Program-made: the position numbers and the translations under genes
Shown here: positions 19,797-27,496 of the stretch, piece by piece
Layout of the letters: every line of letters starts with the position of its first letter
How positions within the stretch are numbered: the stretch's first letter is position 1
Source: Anaerolineales bacterium
GTDB lineage: Bacteria; Chloroflexota; Anaerolineae; Anaerolineales; UBA6663
DNA length: 35,722 bases
Assembly (NCBI GenBank): GCA_016789175.1
Contig: JAEURK010000307.1
Location: 1 to 35,722 of the forward strand
Direction: 5' to 3'
Notes under the pieces: model-generated
What the model was told of the DNA's origin: nothing
The model's input: only the letters and a program-made list of their open reading frames with translations
Databases searched by the model: none

Positions 19797-22445
19797 ATGC
19801 GTCTTACTCGAATTCACTTCTGGATGGCCGGCGCCCTGGCCGTGGGCCTGAGCACGGCCGCCGGGCTCGCGGCGCAGGCTTTCGCCGGGACGACGGCCAC
19901 GCCGATCGCGCAGACGTCGCCCATGCACCCGACCTTTGCGCTGCTGGACGCCGACGGCGCCAACGTGCTCGCCAGTGGCGCCCCCGTTTCGACCAGTCGC
20001 ACCTGCGGTGTCTGCCACGATACGGCCTACATCGCCGCCCACAGCTTTCACTCGGACCTGGGCCTGAGCGCGTCTGCGCCGGCCGGCGAGGTGCCCAACG
20101 GCCAGCCCTGGGAGACCTCGGTCGGGCTGTACGGAAGTTGGGATCCGATCACGTATCGCTATCTCTCCCCCGCCGGCGATCTTCGCATCGATCTCACTCC
20201 GATCGAATGGCTCAAACTCAACGCTGCGCGCATCGTCGGCGGTGGGCCGGCCGAGCAGGCCGCCGGGGTCGAGATGGATTGTTTTCTGTGCCACCTGACC
20301 GACCCCGGCCACGTCGAACGCACAGCTGCCTTGAGCGCCGGAAACTTCACCTGGGCCAACACCGCGACCTTAATCACGACCGGGATCGTGTCGCGGTCCG
20401 GGGACACCTACACATACAACGCCAGCGCTTTCACGCCCGAGGGCGAGCTCCAGCCGGCCTTTGTCACGGTTCATGATCCGAGCAATGCGAACTGCGCGCA
20501 ATGCCACGGCCTGGCGCACAGTTCGCCCGCGCCGTTGACCACGGCCGGCCAGGACCTGACCCAACGGCAGACCGCGACCACCGGCCAGATCGTCTCGGCC
20601 CAAAAGATCTCGCAATCCGGCATGAACATCGCCGATAAGGCCGATCTGGCGTGGGCCTGGGATCTGCACGCCGACCGCGGCCTCGAGTGCGTCGACTGCC
20701 ATTACGCCCTCAACAATCCTGTCCTGGTGCAGACCAGCGCCAAGTCGCAACCCGACAGTGTCATCTTCGACCCCCGCCGGCTCGAGATCGGCGAGTATCT
20801 GTATCGCCCCAGTCATGAATTTGCGCGCGGCGAGAGCGCGCAGTACACGGTCTCGGCCGATCTGCGCAGCACGATGCGCCGGTGCGAGACCTGCCACGAG
20901 ACGACGAAGACACACGCCTGGTTGCCGTACACCGAGCAGCACATGAGCGAAGTGGCCTGCGAGACCTGTCACATCCCAAGCCTGCACGCCCCGGCGCTGC
21001 GCTCGGTCGATTGGAGCGTGATCACGCCGGCGGCCGAGCCGATCCTGGAATGGCGCGGGGTCGAGGACGCCACCGGCACGCTGCAGGACCTGATCACTGG
21101 CTACGAGCCGACGTTGCTCCAGCGTGCCGACGCCGACGGCAAAACAACCCTGGCACCGTACAATCTGGTCACCGCCTGGTACTGGCTCTACGACGACCCG
21201 GCCGGGCCGCGCCCGGTGCGGCTCGAGGATCTTCAGAGCGCCTATCTGAGCGATGGTGATTACCACCCGGCCATCGTGCAAGCACTGGACGCGAATGGTG
21301 ACGGCCTGCTGGTCGACGGCGAATTGCGCCTGGATACAGAGGCCAAACAGGCCATGGTCCGCGGCCGGCTCGAAGCCCTGGGGCTGACCAACCCGCGCCT
21401 GGCCGGCGAAGTGCAGCCATACAGCATCAATCACGACGTGGTGCGCGGGGAGGCCGCGATCCGGGCCTGCGACACCTGCCACAGCAGCGACTCGCGCATT
21501 GGCCAGAGCGTGTCGCTCGCGGGCTCAGGCCCGACGGGTGTGACCCCGACCCTGCTCGGCTCCGGAGGCCTGAGCCTGAACGGGAGCATCACGAGCCAGG
21601 ACGGGGTCGTGAGTTTCACACCGGCGACCGAGGGCCTGTACCAGTTCGGCTCCGATCACATCGCCTGGGTGGATTGGTTCGGCGTGTTCGCGGTGGTGGG
21701 TGTGCTGGTGGGCGTGACAATCCACGGCGGGCTGCGGTATTCGGCGGCGCTAAGAGCGAAGAAGCCGCATGGCGGGCCGGTCAAGCGCGTGTACATGTAT
21801 TCGGTCTACGAGCGCTTCTGGCACTGGTTCCAGACCTTCGCCATCCTGCTCCTGGTCGTCACCGGGTTGGTGGTTCATCGCCCCGAGATGTTTGGTGTGG
21901 CGTGGTTCGAGCAGGCCGTCCTGGTCCACAACGTCCTGGCCGTTCTACTCACCGTCAACGCTGCACTGTCGCTCTTCTATCACCTGGTCAGCGGCGAGAT
22001 CCAGACCTTCATCCCGCGGCCCTATGGCTTCTTCGATCAGGCCATCGTACAGACGCGGTACTACCTGCAAGGCATCTTCAAGCACGAACAGCACCCGTTC
22101 GAGAAGACGCCGGACAGCAAGCTCAATCCGCTGCAGCAGATCACGTACTTCGGCATCCTCAACGTCCTGTTACCGTTGCAGATCGCGACCGGGGCACTGA
22201 TGCTGGGCGTGCAGTCCTTCCCGCAGATGGAGACCTGGCTGGGCGGTCTGCCCTTCCTGGCGCCCTTCCATAGCCTGGTTGCCTGGACCTTCGCGGCCTT
22301 CATCATCATGCACGTCTATCTGACCACCACCGGCCACACGCCGCTGGCGAACATCGAAGCAATGATGATCGGCTGGGACGAAGTTCCGGACCTGGATGTT
22401 CCAATGCCAACCGAGCCGACGGCTCAGCCCACGAGCGGTGACTGA
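19797..22445 (+). CDS. Heptaheme cytochrome c fused to membrane cytochrome b
   Basis: An 882-residue fusion. A signal peptide (MRLTRIHFWMAGALAVGL) is followed by a periplasmic part with seven CxxCH motifs, first Cys at 70, 162, 233, 298, 363, 388 and 558. A membrane segment near 620-645 leads to a cytochrome b domain (about 660-850) of the thiosulfate-reductase/Ni-hydrogenase cytochrome b type. Likely heme b ligands are the His in FWHWFQ, LVHNVLAVL, LFYHLVSG, PFHSLVAW and IIMHVYL. The logical role is exchange of electrons between the quinone pool and the octaheme partner encoded 37 bases upstream. GGAG eight bases before ATG 19797 decides the start; GTG at 19794 is possible. Cytochrome b and its multiheme partner are usually separate chains, so the fusion is notable. 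Confidence 0.9.
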   Translation: MRLTRIHFWMAGALAVGLSTAAGLAAQAFAGTTATPIAQTSPMHPTFALLDADGANVLASGAPVSTSRTCGVCHDTAYIAAHSFHSDLGLSASAPAGEVPNGQPWETSVGLYGSWDPITYRYLSPAGDLRIDLTPIEWLKLNAARIVGGGPAEQAAGVEMDCFLCHLTDPGHVERTAALSAGNFTWANTATLITTGIVSRSGDTYTYNASAFTPEGELQPAFVTVHDPSNANCAQCHGLAHSSPAPLTTAGQDLTQRQTATTGQIVSAQKISQSGMNIADKADLAWAWDLHADRGLECVDCHYALNNPVLVQTSAKSQPDSVIFDPRRLEIGEYLYRPSHEFARGESAQYTVSADLRSTMRRCETCHETTKTHAWLPYTEQHMSEVACETCHIPSLHAPALRSVDWSVITPAAEPILEWRGVEDATGTLQDLITGYEPTLLQRADADGKTTLAPYNLVTAWYWLYDDPAGPRPVRLEDLQSAYLSDGDYHPAIVQALDANGDGLLVDGELRLDTEAKQAMVRGRLEALGLTNPRLAGEVQPYSINHDVVRGEAAIRACDTCHSSDSRIGQSVSLAGSGPTGVTPTLLGSGGLSLNGSITSQDGVVSFTPATEGLYQFGSDHIAWVDWFGVFAVVGVLVGVTIHGGLRYSAALRAKKPHGGPVKRVYMYSVYERFWHWFQTFAILLLVVTGLVVHRPEMFGVAWFEQAVLVHNVLAVLLTVNAALSLFYHLVSGEIQTFIPRPYGFFDQAIVQTRYYLQGIFKHEQHPFEKTPDSKLNPLQQITYFGILNVLLPLQIATGALMLGVQSFPQMETWLGGLPFLAPFHSLVAWTFAAFIIMHVYLTTTGHTPLANIEAMMIGWDEVPDLDVPMPTEPTAQPTSGD

Positions 22446-22475
22446 CCCGGGCGCAAGGCCGCCCAAGGAGTGTGT

Positions 22476-23060
22476 ATGGCAACCCTGACCAAACCGGCGC
22501 CGCGCGCGACGCAGCCCTGGACCACGCGACTGCAGGCGCTGCTGCGTCGCCCGTACCGCGACTACATTCACCCCTACCTGGGCGGCTTTCTGCTGGGTCT
22601 GGTGTTGTTCGCGGCGTTCTTCCTGACCGGCAACGGGTTGGGCGCCTCGGGTGGACTCAATCGTTACATCGTATGGGTCGAAGATCTATTCGTTCCCAAC
22701 CACGTCGATAACACACCCTATCTGCTCAAGATGGCGGGCGGCGACAAAGACCCATTGGACGACTGGGTGGTGATGGTCGTCGCGGGCGCGATGGTCGGCG
22801 GGTTTACGGGCGGCTGGTGGAATGGCCGGTTGAAAATCGAGACCAACAAGGGACCACAGATCTCGGTGCGCACGCGCTGGGCCATGGCGTTTCTCGGCGG
22901 CGCGCTGATGGGCTATGGCGCGCGCATGGCGCGCGGCTGCACGTCGGGTCTGGCGCTCTCCGGCGGGGCTGTGCTCTCGACCGGCGCCTGGGCCTTCATG
23001 CTCGCCGTTTTCGGCGGCGCGTACCTGCTGGCGTATTTCGTCCGCAAGCTCTGGCTCTAG
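22476..23060 (+). CDS. YeeE/YedE-family membrane protein, N-terminal-type half (sulfur transport)
   Basis: A 194-residue membrane protein of the YeeE/YedE (DUF395) family, whose characterised members import thiosulfate or related sulfane sulfur through conserved cysteines. The signature GARMARGCTSGLALSGG carries C155. Four or so membrane segments are visible (35-53, 97-115, 135-160, 170-190), with a longer outside loop (60-95). ATG 22476 follows AAGGAG by five bases. The family usually has two homologous halves; the other half is the next gene, 23 bases downstream, so the two products probably form one transporter. It lies directly after the cytochrome b fusion in the same operon. Confidence 0.88.
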   Translation: MATLTKPAPRATQPWTTRLQALLRRPYRDYIHPYLGGFLLGLVLFAAFFLTGNGLGASGGLNRYIVWVEDLFVPNHVDNTPYLLKMAGGDKDPLDDWVVMVVAGAMVGGFTGGWWNGRLKIETNKGPQISVRTRWAMAFLGGALMGYGARMARGCTSGLALSGGAVLSTGAWAFMLAVFGGAYLLAYFVRKLWL

Positions 23061-23083
23061 ACGTAGAGCGGACGGAGGATCTC

Positions 23084-24328
23084 ATGACCTTTCCACTTCC
23101 TGAACTTCAGGCTACCAGCGCCGCGAACCCGTGGTCGTACCTGGTATTTATCGTGATCGGATTCGCCTTCGGCTACGTGCTCGAGATCTCGGGCTTTGGC
23201 AACTCCAGAAAACTGGCGGCCCAGTTCTACTTCACCGAGCTGACCGTGCTCAAGGTGATGTTCGGGGCGATCATCACCGCCATGGTCCTGATCTTCATCG
23301 CCGTTGGCCTCGGCTGGCTGGACTACGGCCAGCTCTACGTCAACACCACCTATCTGGGGCCGATGATCGTCGGCGGCCTGATCATGGGCGTCGGCTTCAT
23401 CGTCGGCGGCTTCTGTCCGGGCACCTCGCTGGTCGGCATGGTCACCGGTAAACTCGATGCGCTCTTCTTTGTGCTCGGCGCCCTGGTCGGCATCTTTGCC
23501 TTCGGCGAGACCGAATGGATGTTTGACATCTGGTGGCAGACCAGCGGTTATCTCGGCCGCTTCACGTTGATGGACTGGACCGGCCAGCCGATTGGTGTCG
23601 TCGTGACTGCCGTCGTGGCGATGGCCCTGTTCATGTTCTGGGGCGCAGAACAACTCGAGCGCCAGTTCGGTCAGCGGGATCTGGCCCGCGAGCCGAGGGC
23701 CCGGATGGCCGGTGCGGGAGCATTGCTGGCGGCAGCGGTCGCCGTCATCGTGATCGGTTCGCCGAGCAACACCGAGAAGTACGCGCGGATCGCGCCCGAG
23801 AAAGACGCAATCCTGGCACAACGGGCGGTCCAAATTATCCCGGCGGAACTCTTCCACACCATGTACGATGACGGCCTCGAGTTGATCATGCTCGATGTCC
23901 GGACGGAGGCTGACTTCAACCTGTTTCATTTGCGCGGGGCCAATCATGTTCCGCTCGAAGATGTCGCGGCTCTCGGGCCGGAGCTGCTCGCGCACACGGC
24001 CCCCAACCGCGTGATCGTGGTGATGAGCAACGACGAAGCCGATGCCACCGAAGCCTGGAAGGCGCTCTCGGCCGAGGCCGTCCCGAACGTGTACATCCTT
24101 GAGGGCGGAATCAACAACTGGTTGAGCTTCTTTGGCAAAGCCGAACCCACCTTGCAGTTGCTGCCGACCGCCGTCCCGGTCGAGAACCTGCGCTTTGCCT
24201 TCGCGGCCGCGCTGGGCGATCGCTACGACTCGTCGGCGCCGAGCCTCATCCAGTACGAGAGCCTGACCTACACGCCCAAGATCGTGTTGCAGATCCAACG
24301 TGACAAGACCGGCGGAGGGTGCGGGTAA
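23084..24328 (+). CDS. YeeE/YedE-family transporter half fused to a rhodanese-like domain without catalytic Cys
   Basis: A 414-residue protein. Residues 15-225 are YeeE/YedE membrane segments with the signature GGFCPGTSLVGMVTGKLDA (C111). Residues about 245-355 fold like rhodanese: LIMLDVRTEADFNLFHLRGANHVPLED and the closing LEGGINNW. At the active-site loop, where the catalytic Cys is expected, the sequence is VVMSNDEADA, so Ser315 replaces it. The chain ends GGGCG, leaving C413 two positions from the C-terminus, which might offer an alternative mobile thiol. Catalysis by the usual persulfide route is therefore doubtful; sulfur relay or binding is possible. ATG 23084 follows GGAGG. It is the last gene before a terminator. 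Confidence 0.88.
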   Translation: MTFPLPELQATSAANPWSYLVFIVIGFAFGYVLEISGFGNSRKLAAQFYFTELTVLKVMFGAIITAMVLIFIAVGLGWLDYGQLYVNTTYLGPMIVGGLIMGVGFIVGGFCPGTSLVGMVTGKLDALFFVLGALVGIFAFGETEWMFDIWWQTSGYLGRFTLMDWTGQPIGVVVTAVVAMALFMFWGAEQLERQFGQRDLAREPRARMAGAGALLAAAVAVIVIGSPSNTEKYARIAPEKDAILAQRAVQIIPAELFHTMYDDGLELIMLDVRTEADFNLFHLRGANHVPLEDVAALGPELLAHTAPNRVIVVMSNDEADATEAWKALSAEAVPNVYILEGGINNWLSFFGKAEPTLQLLPTAVPVENLRFAFAAALGDRYDSSAPSLIQYESLTYTPKIVLQIQRDKTGGGCG

Positions 24329-24398
24329 ACCGACGTTTTTGGCCTTCGCTCCCAAAACCCCACCGCCGGCCCCAAAGACTCGGCTTGGGGTAAAAGAG

Positions 24399-24447
24399 CG
24401 GGTGCGCAGCAGGCCCGGGGCTCCTTCCCAGACCAGCTGCGCACCCG
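24399..24447 (+). terminator. Hairpin terminator after the YeeE/YedE-rhodanese gene
   Basis: CGGGTGCGCAGC (24399-24410) pairs perfectly with GCTGCGCACCCG (24436-24447); the loop is 25 bases. TCTTTTG follows and AAAAGAG precedes, so the structure could work on both strands. It separates the cytochrome/YeeE operon from the arsR-SQR operon. Confidence 0.8.
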
Positions 24448-24644
24448 TCTTTTGCGCCATTTCCCGGATGGAACCGGGCCAGGGATTGGAGAAAGCTGGC
24501 CCAGGGTCGGCCGTTCGGTCTCTCGAACTACCGCAATTGGACCAATCCCACCACCCTCGCCCATGACCTTAGTCAGTGTTCCAACCTGACGTTCCCCACT
24601 AGATTGTGAAATCCTTCTCGATTATCTTCTCTGGAGTTACGCAT

Positions 24645-24663
24645 ATACGCCTATCCGTATAGG
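24645..24663 (+). promoter_or_regulatory. Candidate ArsR operator before the second arsR gene
   Basis: ATACG (24645-24649), six bases, then CGTAT (24656-24660) make a 16-base interrupted palindrome; CCTAT (24650-24654) and ATAGG (24659-24663) make an overlapping one. It ends six bases before the first possible ATG of the ArsR gene. The position fits autorepression by the encoded protein, as ArsR-family repressors usually bind an imperfect AT-rich dyad over their own promoter. Confidence 0.5.
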
Positions 24664-24668
24664 TCTAC

Positions 24669-25022
24669 ATGCGAGGCGCCCAGATGAACAATAACCTCGA
24701 ACGCGAAGTAGACCAATTGCATGCCGAGATCTGTGCCGGGCTGGCTGAACCCACCCGGATCCTGATCCTGTACGAACTCTCGGAGCGCCCGCGCAACGTC
24801 ACCGAGCTCTCCAATGACCTCCATTTGAGCCAGCCTCTGGTCTCGCGCCACCTCAAGGTGCTGCGGGACCGCGGCATGGTGACGGCCACCCGGATGGGCG
24901 CCGCAGTCGAATACCAGCTGGCCGACCATCGCCTGATCGAAGCTCTGGACCTCCTGCGTGCCATCCTGCGCGACTCGCTGACGCGACGCGCCGGGCTGGT
25001 CGACGCGTTCAAGAACGACTGA
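24669..25022 (+). CDS. ArsR-family winged-helix repressor (second copy)
   Basis: A 117-residue ArsR-type repressor with recognition helix in LSQPLVSRHLKVLRDRGMV and wing TATRMGAAVEYQLADH. It lacks the ELCVCDL metal motif and has a single Cys in HAEICAGLAEPTR. A second start at 24684 (MNNNLEREVDQ) is equally plausible because neither ATG has a clear Shine-Dalgarno sequence; the first would give a nearly leaderless message. It is 21 bases upstream of the SQR-like gene and begins the SQR-DUF1641-dsrC-dsrE operon. It resembles the first ArsR at the HTH (VSRHLxVLR) and C-terminal pattern, so the two are related but diverged. Confidence 0.87.
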   Translation: MRGAQMNNNLEREVDQLHAEICAGLAEPTRILILYELSERPRNVTELSNDLHLSQPLVSRHLKVLRDRGMVTATRMGAAVEYQLADHRLIEALDLLRAILRDSLTRRAGLVDAFKND

Positions 25023-25043
25023 TACAGCCATAAGGAGCACCGC

Positions 25044-26276
25044 ATGAAGACCCTGTTGATCCTCGGCGCCGGCACGGGCGGCACCATGATGGCCAACAAG
25101 ATGGCCCAAAAGCTCGACCTGAGCGAATGGCGCATCGTGGTGGTCGATAAAGACGAGACCCACTACTACCAACCCGGGTTCCTGTTTATCCCGTTCGGAA
25201 TCTACGGCCCCGACGACGTCCGCCGCTCCAAGCGCCGCTACCTGCCCCAGGGCGTCGAGATCATCTTCTCGGGCATCGAGCGGATCGAGCCCGAGGCCAG
25301 CCGGGTCGTGCTCAGCAAGAACAGCCAGATCCTTTACTACGATCAGCTGATCATCGCCACCGGCACCCGGATCGTGCCGGAGGAAACACCCGGCCTCAAG
25401 GATGCGGGTTGGCGCCAGAACGTCTTCGACTTCTACACCTTTGACGGTTCAGTGGCGCTCTCGAAATTCCTGCGCCGCTGGGAAGGTGGTCGCCTGGTCG
25501 TCAACGTGGCCGAGATGCCGATCAAGTGCCCGGTGGCGCCGCTCGAGTTCCTGTTCCTGGCGCATGCCTTCTTTGTCGAGCACGGCCTGCGCGACAAGGT
25601 CGAGATCACGTACGCCACACCCCTGCCCGGCGCCTTCACCAAGCCGCGCACGGCGGCTGTGATGGGCGACATGCTCAAGGATCGCGGCATCCACCTTGAA
25701 TCCGAATTCATGATCTCCGAGGTCGACAACACCCGCCAGGTGGTCTCATCGTTTGATGGGCGCGAGCTCAACTACGACCTGTTCGTCACGATCCCGGTCC
25801 ACATGGGCTCGACGGCCATCCAGGCCTCGGGCATGGGCGACGCCCTGCACTTCGTCCCGACCGACCGCCAGACCCTGCAGGCCAAGAAGTGGCCGAACGT
25901 CTGGGTGATCGGCGATGCCACCGACCTGCCCGCCTCCAAAGCCGGCTCGGTCGCGCACTTCGAGGCCGACATCCTGACCGAAAACCTGCTGTGCGCCATC
26001 GACGGCCTGCACCCCGAGGCCAAGTTCGACGGCCACGCCAATTGCTTCATCGAGTCCGGCTTTGGCAAAGGCTTCCTGATCGACTTCAACTACGACACCG
26101 AGCCGCTGCCGGGCAAGTTCCCGATGCCGGGCGTCGGGCCGTTCGATCTACTCAAGGAGAGCGAGGCCAACCACTGGGGCAAGATGATGTTCCGCTGGGT
26201 TTACTGGAACATGCTGCTGCGCGGCGCCGAACTGCCGCTCGAAACGCAGATGAGCATGGTCGGCAAGCACAACTAA
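25044..26276 (+). CDS. Sulfide:quinone-oxidoreductase-like FAD protein
   Basis: A 410-residue flavoprotein with a two-dinucleotide fold. The FAD-binding GxGxxG motif is LILGAGTGGTMMA at the N-terminus; ATG near 106 and the second flavin site WVIGDATDLPASKAGSVAHFEA (287-308) are typical of sulfide:quinone oxidoreductases and flavocytochrome c-like enzymes. Cysteines are at 162 (PIKCPVAP, the conserved redox Cys of SQRs), 317 and 334 (GHANCFIESG). The usual third Cys near position 128 is absent (W123 and neighbours). C162 and C334 could form the sulfur-bridged pair. The C-terminal 60 residues contain an amphipathic WVYWNMLLRG stretch suited to membrane attachment. SQR-like genes beside DUF1641 and DsrE/TusE are known in sulfur-metabolising prokaryotes. 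Substrate (sulfide, DsrC- or DsrE-bound sulfur) is not settled. Confidence 0.88.
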   Translation: MKTLLILGAGTGGTMMANKMAQKLDLSEWRIVVVDKDETHYYQPGFLFIPFGIYGPDDVRRSKRRYLPQGVEIIFSGIERIEPEASRVVLSKNSQILYYDQLIIATGTRIVPEETPGLKDAGWRQNVFDFYTFDGSVALSKFLRRWEGGRLVVNVAEMPIKCPVAPLEFLFLAHAFFVEHGLRDKVEITYATPLPGAFTKPRTAAVMGDMLKDRGIHLESEFMISEVDNTRQVVSSFDGRELNYDLFVTIPVHMGSTAIQASGMGDALHFVPTDRQTLQAKKWPNVWVIGDATDLPASKAGSVAHFEADILTENLLCAIDGLHPEAKFDGHANCFIESGFGKGFLIDFNYDTEPLPGKFPMPGVGPFDLLKESEANHWGKMMFRWVYWNMLLRGAELPLETQMSMVGKHN

Positions 26277-26285
26277 GGAGCCGTC

Positions 26286-27020
26286 ATGACTAACACCCTC
26301 AGCGTCAACGCCGACGACCTGGCGCTCCTGCTCCGCAAAGTCGACGCCCAGACCGACGAGGTCAGGGCCCTGAGCGCCACGGTCAAGGAACTGAGCGCCC
26401 GGGTCGAGGCGCAGCGTGAGAGCACGGCCGCGATCAGCGAGCTGGTGCAAGACGTCACGCCGGTGGCCAACCAGGCCTTCAAGACCGTGGTGCGTGAGCT
26501 CGATGAAGTCGACGACGGCTTCGCCAGCGAAGACCTGGTCTTCCTGGTCAAACAGCTGCTCGCCAACACCCGCCGCTTCAGCACCCTGGTCGTCCAGTTG
26601 GAGGCGGCGCTCGACCTGCTCAACGAGGTCCAGACCCTGAGCAAGCCGGTCTTCACCACCGCGGTAAACGCCTTCGACCAACTCGAGCACAAGGGCTACT
26701 TCGTCTTCGCGCAAGAAGGCGTGCGGATCGCCGACCGCGTAGTGACCGAGTTCAACGAAGACGATGTGCGCGCGCTGGGCGACAACGTCGTCACCATCTT
26801 GCGCACCGTCAAGAACATGACCCAGCCCGACATCATGGCGCTGGCCAACCGCGCGGCCGACAGTCTGCATGAGACCGAAGCCGCAGTCGATCCAAACGTC
26901 TCAGTCTGGTCGCTGCTGCGCGACATGAACGACCCGAAGGTGCGCCAGGGGCTCGCGCGCCTGATGCGCGTCCTGCGCACCTTCTCCGAACAGCCTGGCG
27001 GCCAGGCTTCGTCCAACTAA
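26286..27020 (+). CDS. DUF1641 protein
   Basis: A 244-residue protein I recognise as carrying DUF1641, chiefly from VRQGLARLMRVLRTFSE near the C-terminus. The N-terminal 60 residues are heptad-like (LLLRKVDAQTDEVRALSATVKELSARVEAQ) and probably form a coiled coil. No Cys, membrane segment or enzymatic motif is visible. DUF1641 proteins are encoded beside SQR-like flavoproteins, often also near formate dehydrogenase or Hdr genes, and are presumed to be partner or scaffold subunits; the function is not established. The start follows the SQR stop by nine bases, with the ribosome-binding site TAAGGAG overlapping that stop, indicating translational coupling. Confidence 0.87.
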   Translation: MTNTLSVNADDLALLLRKVDAQTDEVRALSATVKELSARVEAQRESTAAISELVQDVTPVANQAFKTVVRELDEVDDGFASEDLVFLVKQLLANTRRFSTLVVQLEAALDLLNEVQTLSKPVFTTAVNAFDQLEHKGYFVFAQEGVRIADRVVTEFNEDDVRALGDNVVTILRTVKNMTQPDIMALANRAADSLHETEAAVDPNVSVWSLLRDMNDPKVRQGLARLMRVLRTFSEQPGGQASSN

Positions 27021-27074
27021 CTCGCCGCGCCCGGCCGCCGCGCCGGGCCGGCCCTGAAGCAAGGAGTAACCAAC

Positions 27075-27389
27075 GTGTCGAACAAAGTCATCGCGGGCGT
27101 CGCCGTCGCGGTCAACACCGAAGGGTTCATGACCAACCCGGCCGAGTGGACCAGGGAGATCGCGGTCGAGGTCGCCAAGGAAGAAGGCATCGGCGAGCTG
27201 ACCGAGAACCACTGGAAGGTGATCGACTTCTGCCGCAGCAGCGCCGAGAACGGCAAGTCGCCGACCCTGCGCACCATCACCAACGGCACCGGCCTGACCA
27301 CCAAAGACCTGTTCGCGCTCTTCCCCAAGGGCCCGGCCAAGAAAGTCGCGCGCATCGCCGGTCTGGGCAAGCCGGAAGGCTGTGTCTGA
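27075..27389 (+). CDS. DsrC/TusE-family sulfur carrier-like protein, single C-terminal Cys
   Basis: A 104-residue DsrC/TusE-like protein. It keeps the core ELTENHWKVIDFCR and FPKGPAKKVARIAGLGKPEGCV. The penultimate Cys (C103, CysA of DsrC), which carries sulfur on a flexible arm, is present. The second redox Cys of true DsrC, eleven positions upstream of CysA, is replaced (A92). It therefore resembles TusE or DsrC-like proteins that take part in sulfur relay rather than the DsrC that forms an intramolecular disulfide/trisulfide. C53 (DFCRS) is an extra Cys. It begins with GTG, preceded by AAGGAG at 27061-27066. It lies 54 bases after DUF1641. A likely role is to pass sulfur between the DsrE-like protein, the SQR-like enzyme and a target not in the window. 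Confidence 0.88.
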   Translation: MSNKVIAGVAVAVNTEGFMTNPAEWTREIAVEVAKEEGIGELTENHWKVIDFCRSSAENGKSPTLRTITNGTGLTTKDLFALFPKGPAKKVARIAGLGKPEGCV

Positions 27390-27396
27390 AAATGGC

Positions 27397-27473
27397 AATT
27401 GCTGACTGTTAATTTCTGATTGCTGATTGCCTTGAAACGCCAATCTGCAATCAGAATTCAACGATCAGCAATT
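27397..27473. repeat. 77-bp imperfect palindrome between dsrC-like and dsrE-like genes
   Basis: Two 33-base arms (27397-27429 and 27441-27473) are inverted copies with 28 of 33 positions matching by my count, around an 11-base loop (27430-27440). The core is CTGATTGCtGATTG against CAATCtGCAATCAG and the outer ends are AATTGCTGA and TCAGCAATT. It is visibly richer in A and T than its neighbours. As RNA it would form a long hairpin; as DNA it may be a REP/MITE-like mobile palindrome. It lies within a probable operon and may protect or weaken the mRNA between the two genes. Confidence 0.8.
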
Positions 27474-27496
27474 CTTCGAACGGGAGACCTATCAAC

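Larger units (their letters stand above)
24329..24668. other. Intergenic region between cytochrome/YeeE operon and SQR operon
   Basis: The 340-base gap holds a small hairpin (CCCCAA pairing with TTGGGG, about 24371-24391), a strong terminator (24399-24447), then about 200 bases without a gene. The right end is AT-rich and holds the palindromic ArsR-like site before the second arsR gene. Confidence 0.6.
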
